From NCBI GenBank assembly GCA_029782095.1, contig JAKOVL010000225.1, forward strand, positions 1-47,376: 47,376 nucleotides of DNA, in the 5' to 3' direction. Positions 34,199-42,444 of this stretch are shown here, piece after piece. The translations under genes and the position numbers were made by a program. The stretch's first letter is position 1. Each line of letters begins with the position of its first letter. The stretch is from Bacillota bacterium (GTDB lineage Bacteria > Bacillota > Dethiobacteria > DTU022). Under the pieces are notes generated by a model that saw only the letters and a list, made by a program, of their open reading frames with translations, searched no databases and was not told where the DNA came from.

Positions 34199-35173
34199 AT
34201 GGAATACAACGTTCTTGTAACCCCTCGTTCTTTTGCCCAGTGGGACAGGCAGCCTCTTGACTACCTGGAGCAGGCCGGCTGCCGGGTGGAACGGAACCCC
34301 CGCCGGCGCCCCTATACCGAAGAGGAGTTGATCGCCGCCATAGGAGAAGCCGACGGACTTCTGGTGGGGATCGATCCCGTTACCGAGAAAGTAATGGCCG
34401 CGGCCCCGCGCTTAAAAGTTATTTCCAAGTATGGGGCCGGGGTGGACAATATCGACCTGGAGGCGGCCACGCGCCGGGGCATCGTGGTCACCTATACGCC
34501 GGGCGCCAACAGTGAAGCGGTGGCCGACCTGACCTTCGGCTTAATGCTGGCGGCGGGACGGCTGATTGTAAACGCTCACTGCTCCGTGCGGGAAGGCAAC
34601 TGGGATCGTTTCCTCGGGGTAGACCTGTATGGCCGGACCCTGGGGATTGTAGGCACCGGCAAAATAGGTCGGGCCGTAGCCCGGAGAGCCCGGGGCTTCG
34701 ACATGAAAGTCCTGGCCTTTACCCGCAATCCCGATTACGAGTGGGCCAAGAGCTGCGGGGTGACCTACACCGACCTGGATAACTTGCTGCGGGAAAGCGA
34801 CTTTGTCTCGGTGCACATGGCCCTTACCCCGCAAACCAGGAATTTAATCAACGCCCAAAAGCTCGCCCTGATGAAGCCTACCTCCGTTATTGTCAATACG
34901 GCCCGGGGCGGCATTATCGACGAGGAGGCCCTGGCCGATGCCCTGGAAAAGGGAATTATCTTCGGAGCGGCCCTGGACGTCTACACCGAGGAGCCCGTTA
35001 AAAATGAAAGGCTGCTCAAGCTGGACCGCCTGGTAACCACTCCCCACATCGCCGCCTACAGCCGGGGCGCCTTGAACCAGATGGGGATGGAGGCGGCGGA
35101 CAACCTGCTGCGAGTACTCCGCCAGGAGAAGCCGGAACCGGCGAACCTGGTTAACCCGGAAGTATTTTCATAA
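34199..35173 (+). CDS. D-isomer-specific 2-hydroxyacid dehydrogenase
   Basis: A 324-residue enzyme of the phosphoglycerate dehydrogenase/hydroxypyruvate reductase type. NAD site: GIVGTGKIGRAVARRA. Catalytic Arg in NTARGGIIDE, Glu in VYTEEP and His in TPHIAAYSRG. The ATG at 34199 was chosen over an upstream in-frame start because GGAGG precedes it and homologues begin there. It starts three bases after the MoaD-like stop, so it is in the same operon. It could interconvert a 2-keto and a 2-hydroxy acid arising in the pathway. No C-terminal ACT domain, so not a feedback-regulated SerA. Confidence 0.87.
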   Translation: MEYNVLVTPRSFAQWDRQPLDYLEQAGCRVERNPRRRPYTEEELIAAIGEADGLLVGIDPVTEKVMAAAPRLKVISKYGAGVDNIDLEAATRRGIVVTYTPGANSEAVADLTFGLMLAAGRLIVNAHCSVREGNWDRFLGVDLYGRTLGIVGTGKIGRAVARRARGFDMKVLAFTRNPDYEWAKSCGVTYTDLDNLLRESDFVSVHMALTPQTRNLINAQKLALMKPTSVIVNTARGGIIDEEALADALEKGIIFGAALDVYTEEPVKNERLLKLDRLVTTPHIAAYSRGALNQMGMEAADNLLRVLRQEKPEPANLVNPEVFS

Positions 35174-35186
35174 TAAAGAGAGGGTG

Positions 35187-36212
35187 ATGTCGATGTTAAA
35201 GGCAGATCTGTTTGGAGTAGGCGTTATCGGCACGGGTAGAGCCGGCCTGGTTCATGCCCGCAATTTTGCGGGGAACATCCCCGGGGCGCGTCTCACGGCT
35301 ATTTGTGATACCGACCCGGAGCGGGCCGCCCAGGTGGGGCGCGAACTGTCGGTCAAAGCTTACAGCAATGTGGAAGACTTTTTAAGCGATCCGACCCTGG
35401 ATGCCGTGGTCATTGCCGCCCCTACCTTTGCTCACGCCGAACTGGTTAAGGCGGCGGCGGCGGCAGGGAAAGCCATTCTATGCGAGAAACCCCTGTGCTT
35501 GACTCTGGAGGAGGCGGAGGAGATGGCCGCCGCCGTGGAGAAGCACGGGGTTGTTTTTGTGATGGGCTTCATGCGCCGCTTTGATCGCAGCTTTATTCGC
35601 GCCCGGGAGATCCTCCAGAGAGGCGACATCGGCCGTCCCCTGGTGGTTAAATCCACCGGCAAGGGACCGGGGCTGCCTCCCCGCTGGGCCTGGGACGTCT
35701 ACAAGAGCAACGGCATGCTCGGCGAGGTTAACAGCCACGACTTCGACTGCGTGCGGTTTTTGACCGGTGAGGAATACCAGTGGGTTTATGCCGTGGGCCG
35801 CAACAATAAGTGCAAGGACCTGGCCAAGGAGTTCCCCGAATTTTACGATACCGCCGTCGTCACCTTCGGGATGAGCAACGACGTGATTGGGACCATCGAC
35901 AGCGCCTGCCCGGCGGATTACGGCTACGATGCCCGGGTGGAAATCCAGGGCACCGACGGAGTCCTCTTTATCGGCAGTATTTCCCAAAAAGGAGTTGTAG
36001 TGGGGACCAAGGAACGCGGAGTGGTTGAAGAGATCGTGGACAGCTGGCGCAACCTTTTCAGCGAAGCTTACGCTGCCGAAGACCGGCATCTCATCGAGTG
36101 CCTGCGCGACGGAGTTGCCCCCCGGTCCACCTTGGAAGACGGGAAGCGGGCCCTGCAGGCCGTCCGGGCGGCCAACAGATCGCTGCTCCAAGGGAAGGTG
36201 GAGAAGATATAA
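35187..36212 (+). CDS. Gfo/Idh/MocA family oxidoreductase (inositol 2-dehydrogenase-like)
   Basis: About 341 residues. Rossmann turn GVGVIGTGRAGLVHARNF, EKP motif AILCEKPLCL and catalytic-region NSHDFDCVRFL. FMRRFDRSF is typical of inositol 2-dehydrogenases (IolG). The start could be the GTG at 35184, the ATG at 35187 or the ATG at 35193; AGAGGGTG lies directly upstream of all three. It is the second member of this family in the window and is only distantly similar to the first. Its stop overlaps the next start (TAATG), so the two are translationally coupled. Confidence 0.85.
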   Translation: MSMLKADLFGVGVIGTGRAGLVHARNFAGNIPGARLTAICDTDPERAAQVGRELSVKAYSNVEDFLSDPTLDAVVIAAPTFAHAELVKAAAAAGKAILCEKPLCLTLEEAEEMAAAVEKHGVVFVMGFMRRFDRSFIRAREILQRGDIGRPLVVKSTGKGPGLPPRWAWDVYKSNGMLGEVNSHDFDCVRFLTGEEYQWVYAVGRNNKCKDLAKEFPEFYDTAVVTFGMSNDVIGTIDSACPADYGYDARVEIQGTDGVLFIGSISQKGVVVGTKERGVVEEIVDSWRNLFSEAYAAEDRHLIECLRDGVAPRSTLEDGKRALQAVRAANRSLLQGKVEKI

Positions 36213-37276
36213 TGAGCAACGCGCCCAGCATGCTGGCTGCAGTATACAAGGAGGGCCAAATATCGGTCCGGGAAGTGCCCCGTCCCCAGCCCGGCCCCGG
36301 GGAGGTGCTCCTGGAAGTGGAAGGAGCCACCCTTTGTGCCACCGATATCAAGATCTGGCGGCGGGGGCATCGCAACATCCCTGCGGGCAGCGAAGCCATC
36401 CTGGGGCACGAAGTGGTGGGCCGGGTGGTGGAAGTAGGGGAAGGAGTCAAAGCCGGATTAATTGGAACCCGGGTGGTGGTCCCCCCCAACGTGGGCTGCG
36501 GACTCTGCCCGGCCTGCCTTAGGGGCTGGGACAGCTTCTGCCCCGAGTACAAAGCCTACGGCGTGGGCCTGCCCGGCGCCCTGGCCGAGTATATGCTCCT
36601 GACGGCCCCGGGGGTAAGCCGCGGCGGCCTCATTGAAGTGCCCGAGGAGGTTCCCGTGAAAGTGGCGGTGCTGGCCGAGGCCACTTCCTGCTGCTACCGC
36701 GGGCTGCGGGAATGCGCCGTGGAGGCGGGCGACAGCGTGCTGGTCATGGGGGCCGGCCCCATGGGTGTCCTCAGCATGATCGCCGCCGCCGCCATGGGGG
36801 CATCCCAGGTGATTGCCGCCGATCCCTTGGAGAAGCGGCGGGAAATGAGCTTGAACTTTGCCGACTACGCCCTGGATCCGTCAGCGGATGACTTCCTGGA
36901 TCAAGTGCAGGAGATAACCAGGGGAGAAGGGGTGGACGTGGCCATGGTTACCGCTCCCTCTACGGCGGCGCAGCGGCAAGCCATAGAAGCGGCGGCCATC
37001 GGAGGGCGGATCAACCTCTTTGCCGGCCTTGCTCCCGACGATGCCTTCCAGGGTTTCCCGGCCAACCTGGTTCACTACCGCGGGCTGAAGGTGCTGGGAA
37101 CCACGGGAACCACCCCCTGGGAGATGAAAAAAGTGGTGGCCTTAATGGCCGGGAAGAAGCTGCCGAACATAGACCGGGTGGTAACGGCCGTATTTCCCCT
37201 GGCCAGGGCCGATGAAGCTTTCCAGGAAGCAAGCAAAGGCGAAGGCCTCAAGGTGATGCTCCTCCCCAAAAAATAA
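36212..37276 (+). CDS. zinc-dependent alcohol dehydrogenase (MDR family)
   Basis: A 354-residue medium-chain dehydrogenase. Catalytic zinc ligands lie in LCATDIKIW and GHEVVGRV, the structural site is CGLCPACLRGWDSFC, and the nucleotide turn is VMGAGPMGVLSMIAA. The ATG at 36212 overlaps the preceding stop; an upstream extension of the frame lies inside the previous gene and is not needed. Pairing of IolG-like and Zn-dehydrogenase genes recalls the IolG/IolM pair of the Thermotoga inositol pathway, but this is only an analogy. Confidence 0.87.
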   Translation: MSNAPSMLAAVYKEGQISVREVPRPQPGPGEVLLEVEGATLCATDIKIWRRGHRNIPAGSEAILGHEVVGRVVEVGEGVKAGLIGTRVVVPPNVGCGLCPACLRGWDSFCPEYKAYGVGLPGALAEYMLLTAPGVSRGGLIEVPEEVPVKVAVLAEATSCCYRGLRECAVEAGDSVLVMGAGPMGVLSMIAAAAMGASQVIAADPLEKRREMSLNFADYALDPSADDFLDQVQEITRGEGVDVAMVTAPSTAAQRQAIEAAAIGGRINLFAGLAPDDAFQGFPANLVHYRGLKVLGTTGTTPWEMKKVVALMAGKKLPNIDRVVTAVFPLARADEAFQEASKGEGLKVMLLPKK

Positions 37277-37277
37277 A

Positions 37278-37440
37278 GGGGGACGGTTCTGCCTTTGCAT
37301 TTTGCAAATAGCGTCTTTCAGAAATGGAAAAGGTAAAAGGGGAGAGGCAGCTAAGTAAAGGGCAAACAAGGATAAACGGATAAACGGGGACGGTTCTCCT
37401 TTTGCAACTTTTGCGCAAAGGGGGACGGTTCTTCGTGCAT
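37278..37440. repeat. REP-like repeats of the GGGGACGGTTCT type
   Basis: Three copies of GGGGACGGTTCT near 37280, 37386 and 37421, with TTTGCA or TTTGCGCAAA nearby forming small dyads. They fill the gap between the dehydrogenase and the kinase genes. Confidence 0.6.
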
Positions 37441-37497
37441 GCCGGGGAAAAAGGGTGTTTGCCGGCAACCCAATTATAAACGGAGGTGGTGGGGAAA

Positions 37498-39066
37498 ATG
37501 GCACTGGCATACCTGCTGGGGTGTGACCTGGGTACCATGGGAACAAAGGCGACCCTTTACGACACCGAGGGGAATATGCTGGCGGAAGCGTACGAGGAAT
37601 CCATCCTGCGCTATCCCCGAGTGGGCTGGGTAGAGCAGGACCTGGAGGAGATCTACGCATCGGCGGTGCGCTGCATCGCTTCGGTGCTGCAGAAAAGCGG
37701 AGTTGACAGCAGCAAGGTGGAAGGACTGGCTTTCAGCAGCCAGATGTCGGGGATTGGCATGATTAAGGAAGATTGGACCCCAGCCGCTCACTTCGACAGC
37801 TGGCTTGATACCCGCTGTGAAGATTCTTTTCCCCTGATGGAACCGTCGGCCGGGGATATCACCGCCTTAAGCGGGTGCCCGCCCACCTACGCCCATGCGG
37901 CCAAGATTATCTGGTGGAAGAATCACGGTCCCGAGGTTTTTAATTCCACCGCCAAGTTTATCGTCCCCCTGGCCTATGTGGCGGGGAAGATGGCCGGCTT
38001 GGAGGTGGACCAGGCGTACATCGATTACACCTGCATCCATTTTTCCGGCTTTGCCGATACTCGCAACCTGAAGTGGTCGCGGGAGCTCCTGGACCGGTTC
38101 GGGATACCGGAAGAGAAGCTGCCCCGCATAATCGCTCCCACGGAGATAATCGGCCGGGTTACCCGCGAAGCGGCGCAGTTGACCGGCTTGAAAGAGGGAA
38201 CTCCCATTGCCGCCGGAGCGGGAGACCAGGCGGCGGCTTCCCTGGGAGTGGGGGCGGTGGATCCCGGGGATGTATTCGACAGCGCCGGAACCGCTTCCGT
38301 ATTTTCCATTTGTGTCGACTCCTTCAAACCCGACGTGGAGAACCAGGTGGTTATGGCCACCCGCGGGGTGATTCCGGGTACTTACTACGCCCTCTCTTTT
38401 ATTAACGGGGGCGGATTGAATTTGCGGTGGTTCCGCGACACCTTTGGCCTCCAGGAAAAAAAGGAAGCCGAGGCGGCGGGAGAAGAGGTCTACAAGATTT
38501 TTGACAACATGGCCGCCCAGGTATCGCCGGGTTCGGGAGGCGCTCTCTTTATCCCCCACCTGCAGGGGCGGGTGCTGCCCCCCGATGCTTCCCTGAGGGG
38601 CCTTTGGGTCGGCTTCACCTGGGGGCACCAGCGCAGCCACCTGTTCCGGGCTATCCTGGAGGGGATTGCCTACGAATATGCCCACTACCTGGAGATTGAG
38701 AAAAAACTGCACCCCGGCCTGGAATGCCGGGAGGTAAGGGCCATCGGCGGCGGAGCCTCCAGCAAGCTCTGGAATCAAATCAAGAGCGACGTGCTTAATG
38801 TCCCCTACTGTCGGGTCGACCGGAGCGAAATAGGAACCTGGGGCTGCGCCATGATTGCCGGCGCGGCGGTGGGAATATTTAAAGACCTGCGGGAAACGGC
38901 CAAGAAGTATACCCGGATTACCAGCCGAATTGAACCCCGCCAGGAGTACCATCGCTTCTATCGCCCCTATGTGGAGATGTACAGCGAGATCCTGGAGCGG
39001 TACAAAGAGGTTTTTGGAAAACTTAGCGGGCTGCCCCTGGAACTCAAAAACGAAACCTCAGTCTAG
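37498..39066 (+). CDS. FGGY family carbohydrate kinase (xylulokinase-like)
   Basis: A 522-residue sugar kinase. The N-terminal phosphate-binding loop is GCDLGTMGTKATLYD, SSQMSGIGM contacts substrate, AGAGDQAAASLGVG carries the catalytic Asp region, and AIGGGASSKLWNQI is the C-terminal ATP site. Related enzymes phosphorylate xylulose, gluconate, glycerol or ribulose. The ATG at 37498 follows GGAGG by 11 bases. It lies before an aldolase gene, so it probably phosphorylates the keto-sugar or sugar acid that the aldolase cleaves. Substrate not readable. Confidence 0.87.
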   Translation: MALAYLLGCDLGTMGTKATLYDTEGNMLAEAYEESILRYPRVGWVEQDLEEIYASAVRCIASVLQKSGVDSSKVEGLAFSSQMSGIGMIKEDWTPAAHFDSWLDTRCEDSFPLMEPSAGDITALSGCPPTYAHAAKIIWWKNHGPEVFNSTAKFIVPLAYVAGKMAGLEVDQAYIDYTCIHFSGFADTRNLKWSRELLDRFGIPEEKLPRIIAPTEIIGRVTREAAQLTGLKEGTPIAAGAGDQAAASLGVGAVDPGDVFDSAGTASVFSICVDSFKPDVENQVVMATRGVIPGTYYALSFINGGGLNLRWFRDTFGLQEKKEAEAAGEEVYKIFDNMAAQVSPGSGGALFIPHLQGRVLPPDASLRGLWVGFTWGHQRSHLFRAILEGIAYEYAHYLEIEKKLHPGLECREVRAIGGGASSKLWNQIKSDVLNVPYCRVDRSEIGTWGCAMIAGAAVGIFKDLRETAKKYTRITSRIEPRQEYHRFYRPYVEMYSEILERYKEVFGKLSGLPLELKNETSV

Positions 39067-39109
39067 AGTTTGCAAACACGATCTACATTCTACGGGAGGC
39101 GAAGCAAAG

Positions 39110-39766
39110 ATGCTTCAAAAAGCAAAAAATGTCTACCGAATGTATAACACCGGGATCGTCGCCGTGATCAGGGCGAAAACCCCGCAGCAGGCCTTGGAGG
39201 TGGCCGAAGCGGTCCGCAAGGGCGGTGTCGATTTAATCGAGATTACTTTTACCGTTCCTGGAGCCCTGGAAGTGATCAGGGAGCTGAGCAAGACATACCG
39301 CAACGGCGAAATTCTCCTGGGCGCGGGGACAGTGCTGGATCCGGAAACGGCCCGGGCGGCCATCCTGGAGGGCGCCGATTTTGTAGTCAGCCCTTCCTTC
39401 AACCCGGAACTGGTTAAACTGTGCAACCGCTACCAGGTTGTCAACATGGCCGGCTGCATGACCGTTACCGAAATCGTCAACGCCCTGGAGGCCGGCGCGG
39501 ACATTATTAAGCTGTTCCCGGGGAGCGCCTTCGGCCCCTCCATCATCAAGGCTTTGAAGGGCCCCCTGCCCCAGGCGGAATTCGTCCCCACCGGTGGAGT
39601 AAGCCTGGACAATGTTCAGGAGTGGATTAAGAACGGCTGCCTTGCCGTCGGGGTCGGCGGGGAGTTGACCAAGGGCGCGGCAGAGGGCAACTATGACCTG
39701 GTAACGGAGACCGCCCGGAAATTCGTGGAGAAGATTCGCCAGGTTCGGCCGGTGAAACTGGGTTAA
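39110..39766 (+). CDS. eda: 2-dehydro-3-deoxy-phosphogluconate/galactonate aldolase
   Basis: A 218-residue class I aldolase. Glu44 (LIEITFTVPGA) is the general base and Lys134 (IIKLFPG) forms the Schiff base. GIVAVIR, LLGAGTVLD and FVPTGGVSLDNV are family motifs. It cleaves KDPG or KDPGal to pyruvate and glyceraldehyde 3-phosphate. The ATG at 39110 was chosen because it starts the TIM barrel and follows GGGAGG; the longer frame overlaps the kinase gene. Its presence indicates that the pathway passes through a 2-keto-3-deoxy sugar acid phosphate. Confidence 0.9.
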   Translation: MLQKAKNVYRMYNTGIVAVIRAKTPQQALEVAEAVRKGGVDLIEITFTVPGALEVIRELSKTYRNGEILLGAGTVLDPETARAAILEGADFVVSPSFNPELVKLCNRYQVVNMAGCMTVTEIVNALEAGADIIKLFPGSAFGPSIIKALKGPLPQAEFVPTGGVSLDNVQEWIKNGCLAVGVGGELTKGAAEGNYDLVTETARKFVEKIRQVRPVKLG

Positions 39767-39868
39767 ATAAAAGTTAATAAAGAAGGGCTAAATAATTACT
39801 GTATAGGCTGGTTTCTGTAGCCGCGATATTGCTTATTATTGCTTATTGCTATAGCGGAGGTGCAGCAG

Positions 39869-40435
39869 TTGGCCAATGAATTGATGAAACCGTTTGCCGT
39901 CAATATCGATTTCCAGCGGGGTACTATCAGCGCTCCGGCCCGGGTGCTAAGGCGGACCTTAAAGGACCTGGAAGGCCTTTTCTACGATGAAGAGGAGTAC
40001 CGCCGGATCCTGGCCAAGGAAGACCCGCTGCTCTATGAGGTCTACGAAGTCCCCGTTCCCAACGAAGAAGGGCATCTTCTTTCTTGCACCACCATTATTT
40101 ACCCGGGGAAAGTAGGGAAGGAATACTACTTTACCAAGGGACATTTCCACGAAAAGGAGGACCGGGCGGAGATCTATACCTGCCTGCAGGGAGAAGGCTA
40201 CCTGCTCATGCATACTCGCAGCGGCGATGTGGCCAGCATCCACATGACACCGGGCGTCTCCGCCTACATCCCCCCCTACTGGTCCCACCGGACCCTGAAC
40301 TGCGGGAGCGAACCCTTTATCTTTTACGGAGTCTGGCCGGGGGATGCCGGTCACGATTACGGCAGCATCAAAGAGGAGGGCTTCCCCCTGCGCGTTTTCG
40401 AAGAAAACGGAGTCCCCGTAGTAAAGAAAATCTAA
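39869..40435 (+). CDS. cupin-type (archaeal-type) glucose-6-phosphate isomerase
   Basis: A 188-residue cupin. YYFTKGHFHEKEDRAEIY carries the HxH and Glu metal ligands, LQGEGYLLM follows, and YIPPYWSHRTLN holds the last His. This matches the archaeal-type phosphoglucose isomerase (e.g. Pyrococcus, Thermococcus), unrelated to the bacterial Pgi. It interconverts glucose 6-phosphate and fructose 6-phosphate. The TTG at 39869 was chosen because GGAGG lies eight bases upstream. It is the final gene of block 3. In this context it may isomerise another sugar phosphate. Confidence 0.85.
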   Translation: MANELMKPFAVNIDFQRGTISAPARVLRRTLKDLEGLFYDEEEYRRILAKEDPLLYEVYEVPVPNEEGHLLSCTTIIYPGKVGKEYYFTKGHFHEKEDRAEIYTCLQGEGYLLMHTRSGDVASIHMTPGVSAYIPPYWSHRTLNCGSEPFIFYGVWPGDAGHDYGSIKEEGFPLRVFEENGVPVVKKI

Positions 40436-40459
40436 ACCAAATAAAATCATGTCGCTTTA

Positions 40460-40497
40460 GTGAGCCAAAGGAACGGTTCCTTTGGCTCACTTTTTTT
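40460..40497 (+). terminator. rho-independent terminator of the main cluster
   Basis: GTGAGCCAAAGGAAC and GTTCCTTTGGCTCAC form a perfect 15-bp inverted repeat around a single base, followed by seven T. It ends block 3. A related palindrome lies at 42104-42134. Confidence 0.85.
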
Positions 40498-40502
40498 GCT
40501 CA

Positions 40503-40645
40503 GTGGGGTCAGGTCTTGAATTGTTTGCTAATGGGGTCAGGTCTTGAATTGTGACTTTTTTCTAATGGGGTCAGGTCTTGAATTGTGACTTTTTGTGACT
40601 GACAGGGTCAGGTTGCTGACTGGGGTCAGTACTTGAAATATTAAT
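40503..40645. repeat. REP-like repeat cluster, family C
   Basis: Three close copies of GGGGTCAGGTCTTGAATTG at about 40505, 40533 and 40567, then two diverged copies (CAGGGTCAGGTTGCTGACT and GGGGTCAGTACTTGAAAT). Single copies recur near 42350 (inverted), 44204 and 44877. Confidence 0.75.
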
Positions 40646-40850
40646 TTTGTCTCATCAATTTAGGTAAATCTTTAAAAAACCTAAGTTCGAGAACGCCACA
40701 AAAAAATTTTAGGCAGGGAAAAAATATATTGGATAGAACGAAATTGTAGTAAAGATTACACGCTCCTCATTATGCACTAAATTAGTCAAAGTCATCATCC
40801 CTCTGTTGACTTCATTGTAAAAAAGTGCTGTTAGGAGGTTGAAATAGAAA

Positions 40851-41936
40851 ATGCCGCTCGAACTCGGTATTTGGAGGATCGATAAAGGTGTCCAGCCAGT
40901 TGAATTTGGAACCTTCAACTTAGAGAGCCGGCTTGAGGATATCCTAAGCGAGAATATCGAGATAGCCTCACCAAACTGGCTTGTTATCGGCCGGCAGGTA
41001 CGAACGGAGCACGGAGGTTTCATCGATTTGCTCGCAATGGATCAGGATGCCAATCTTGTTGTTCTTGAATTGAAGAGACACCAGACACATCGGGATATAG
41101 TTGCCCAGTTGCTTGACTATGGATCCTGGGTTGCTCGCTTGGAGGCCAACCATATTGTTCAGATCTTTGATGAATACCAGAAGCGGTGGAAAAAGAACGA
41201 AATTGTTTCCATTGATGAAGCTTTCAGGAGCAAGTTTGGGATCTCTATGCCTGATGAAATGAACCAATCGCATGAGCTGGTGATTGTCGCAGCCAGTCTG
41301 GATCAAGCGACTGAACGTGTCGTGCGTTACCTGGCTGGAGAACATAGGGTGCCTATCAATGCCGTGTTTTTTAGGGTATTTCGAGACGGGGATCGCGAGT
41401 ACATAAGTCGGGCGTGGTTTAGGGACCCGGCGGAGATAATTGTTGACCCGCCAGACGGTGAGGGTGAGTGGAATGGCGAATATTATGTATCATTCGGATA
41501 TCCCCACGAGGTTGTTCGTGACGGGCTTCGTAGGGGTTACGTGGTTGCGGGCGGCGGTTCATGGTACTCGCGCACATTACAGATGCTTGAGCCTGGGGCA
41601 CGGATTTGGGTAAATGTTCCTGGGACTGGATATGTTGGAGTAGGAAACGTGATCTCCACAATGGTGCCTGTAGATGAATTTACTGTTCGTGATGAAAATG
41701 GAAACGAAGTACCGATTGTACAGGTATCCGATTCTGCAGCGTCTCTGAACCGAGCAGCAGATGATCCGGAAACGGCAGACTACCTTGTGCGCGTTGATTG
41801 GCTGAAGACTGTCGAGCCGGAACAGGCAATTAAAGAGAAGGGTTTCTTTGGCAATCAGAACACGGTTGCCCGCCCACGTGCAGCAAAATGGGTTTATACT
41901 GTTGAACGGTTAAAGAGCCGATTTGGTATAGATTAA
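40851..41936 (+). CDS. NucS/DUF91-like nuclease-fold protein with C-terminal unknown domain
   Basis: A 361-residue protein. The N-terminal 120 residues show a restriction-endonuclease-like core: Glu in LEDILSENIE, GFIDLLAMD (Asp) and LVVLELKRHQTHRD (E-x-K), then QLLDYGSWVA. This is the PD-(D/E)xK pattern seen in NucS/DUF91 proteins, which act on DNA. The C-terminal half is not recognised and has an SH3-like look (ARIWVNVPGTGYVGVG). The ATG follows AGGAGG. Base and codon use are more AT-rich than its neighbours, and it is flanked on both sides by REP-like repeats, which suggests horizontal gain. A genome-maintenance or defence role is possible but not shown. Confidence 0.72.
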   Translation: MPLELGIWRIDKGVQPVEFGTFNLESRLEDILSENIEIASPNWLVIGRQVRTEHGGFIDLLAMDQDANLVVLELKRHQTHRDIVAQLLDYGSWVARLEANHIVQIFDEYQKRWKKNEIVSIDEAFRSKFGISMPDEMNQSHELVIVAASLDQATERVVRYLAGEHRVPINAVFFRVFRDGDREYISRAWFRDPAEIIVDPPDGEGEWNGEYYVSFGYPHEVVRDGLRRGYVVAGGGSWYSRTLQMLEPGARIWVNVPGTGYVGVGNVISTMVPVDEFTVRDENGNEVPIVQVSDSAASLNRAADDPETADYLVRVDWLKTVEPEQAIKEKGFFGNQNTVARPRAAKWVYTVERLKSRFGID

Positions 41937-42103
41937 TTCAGACAAAGGGGCCTATCCTGTACGGGTGGGCAGGACATCTCTTCCAGGACCGTTTTTGCAG
42001 CGGGTCTTGCCCGGTGCAAGCCAGTGATAAAAAGAGCGAGTTACCGGGATAAATAGAAATATAATTTAAAGATTGTTCCCGTGGTCAAAGTCACCATCTT
42101 CCT

Positions 42104-42140
42104 GTGAGCCAAGGGGACGATACCATTGGCTCACTTTTTT
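42104..42140 (+). terminator. REP-derived palindrome followed by T-tract
   Basis: GTGAGCCAA and TTGGCTCAC flank a 13-base interior and are followed by six T, closely related to the terminator at 40460. It probably ends the nuclease-like gene's transcript. Confidence 0.6.
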
Positions 42141-42227
42141 CTGACAGGGTCAGTTGAGCAGGGGGCAGGTCTAGAATTTTGGATTCTTCTGTCTCTTGTC
42201 TCTATTTGTCTCAGCGAAGGATCAAAG

Positions 42228-42362
42228 TTACCGTCTTCTCCGGCGCATCGATGAGCCAAAGTCACCGTCCCCCTGGTTCCCTGGCTCGCCGGTGAACCAA
42301 AGTCGCTGTCCCCCTGACTCGTCCCCTTGGCGCAAATTCACATTTTAAGACCTGACCCTCCT
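42228..42362. repeat. mixed REP-like repeats, families B and C
   Basis: Units with AAAGTCACCGTCCCCCTGG and AAAGTCGCTGTCCCCCTG, then TTTTAAGACCTGACCCTCC, the inverse of the family C unit. Confidence 0.6.
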
Positions 42363-42383
42363 CATATGTGCGCGGCCAAAGGC

Positions 42384-42412
42384 TTTAAATTCTGGCTTCC
42401 CCGGTATATAAT
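42384..42412 (+). promoter_or_regulatory. putative promoter of the ABC exporter
   Basis: TTTAAA (42384-42389) and TATAAT (42407-42412) with a 17-base spacer, about 30 bases before the TTG start. Confidence 0.45.
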
Positions 42413-42444
42413 CTTGACAGAAGAGAGAGAAGGGTGAACCAGAG

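Larger units (their letters stand above)
40436..40850. other. intergenic region with terminator and REP-like repeat cluster
   Basis: Contains a strong terminator, then five repeats of the GGGGTCAGGTCTTGAATTG family, then an AT-rich stretch before the nuclease-like gene. No gene seen. Confidence 0.5.
41937..42444. other. intergenic region rich in REP-like sequences
   Basis: No gene. It contains the palindrome at 42104, several CAAAGTCACCGTCCCCCTGG-type family B units near 42.23-42.32 kb, an inverted family C unit near 42.34 kb and the promoter of the exporter gene. Confidence 0.5.

Noticed and set aside
40503-40645. Tandem repeats considered as a CRISPR array
   Set aside because: Spacing is irregular (about 28 to 37 bases), the intervening sequence is repetitive, and no cas genes are present.
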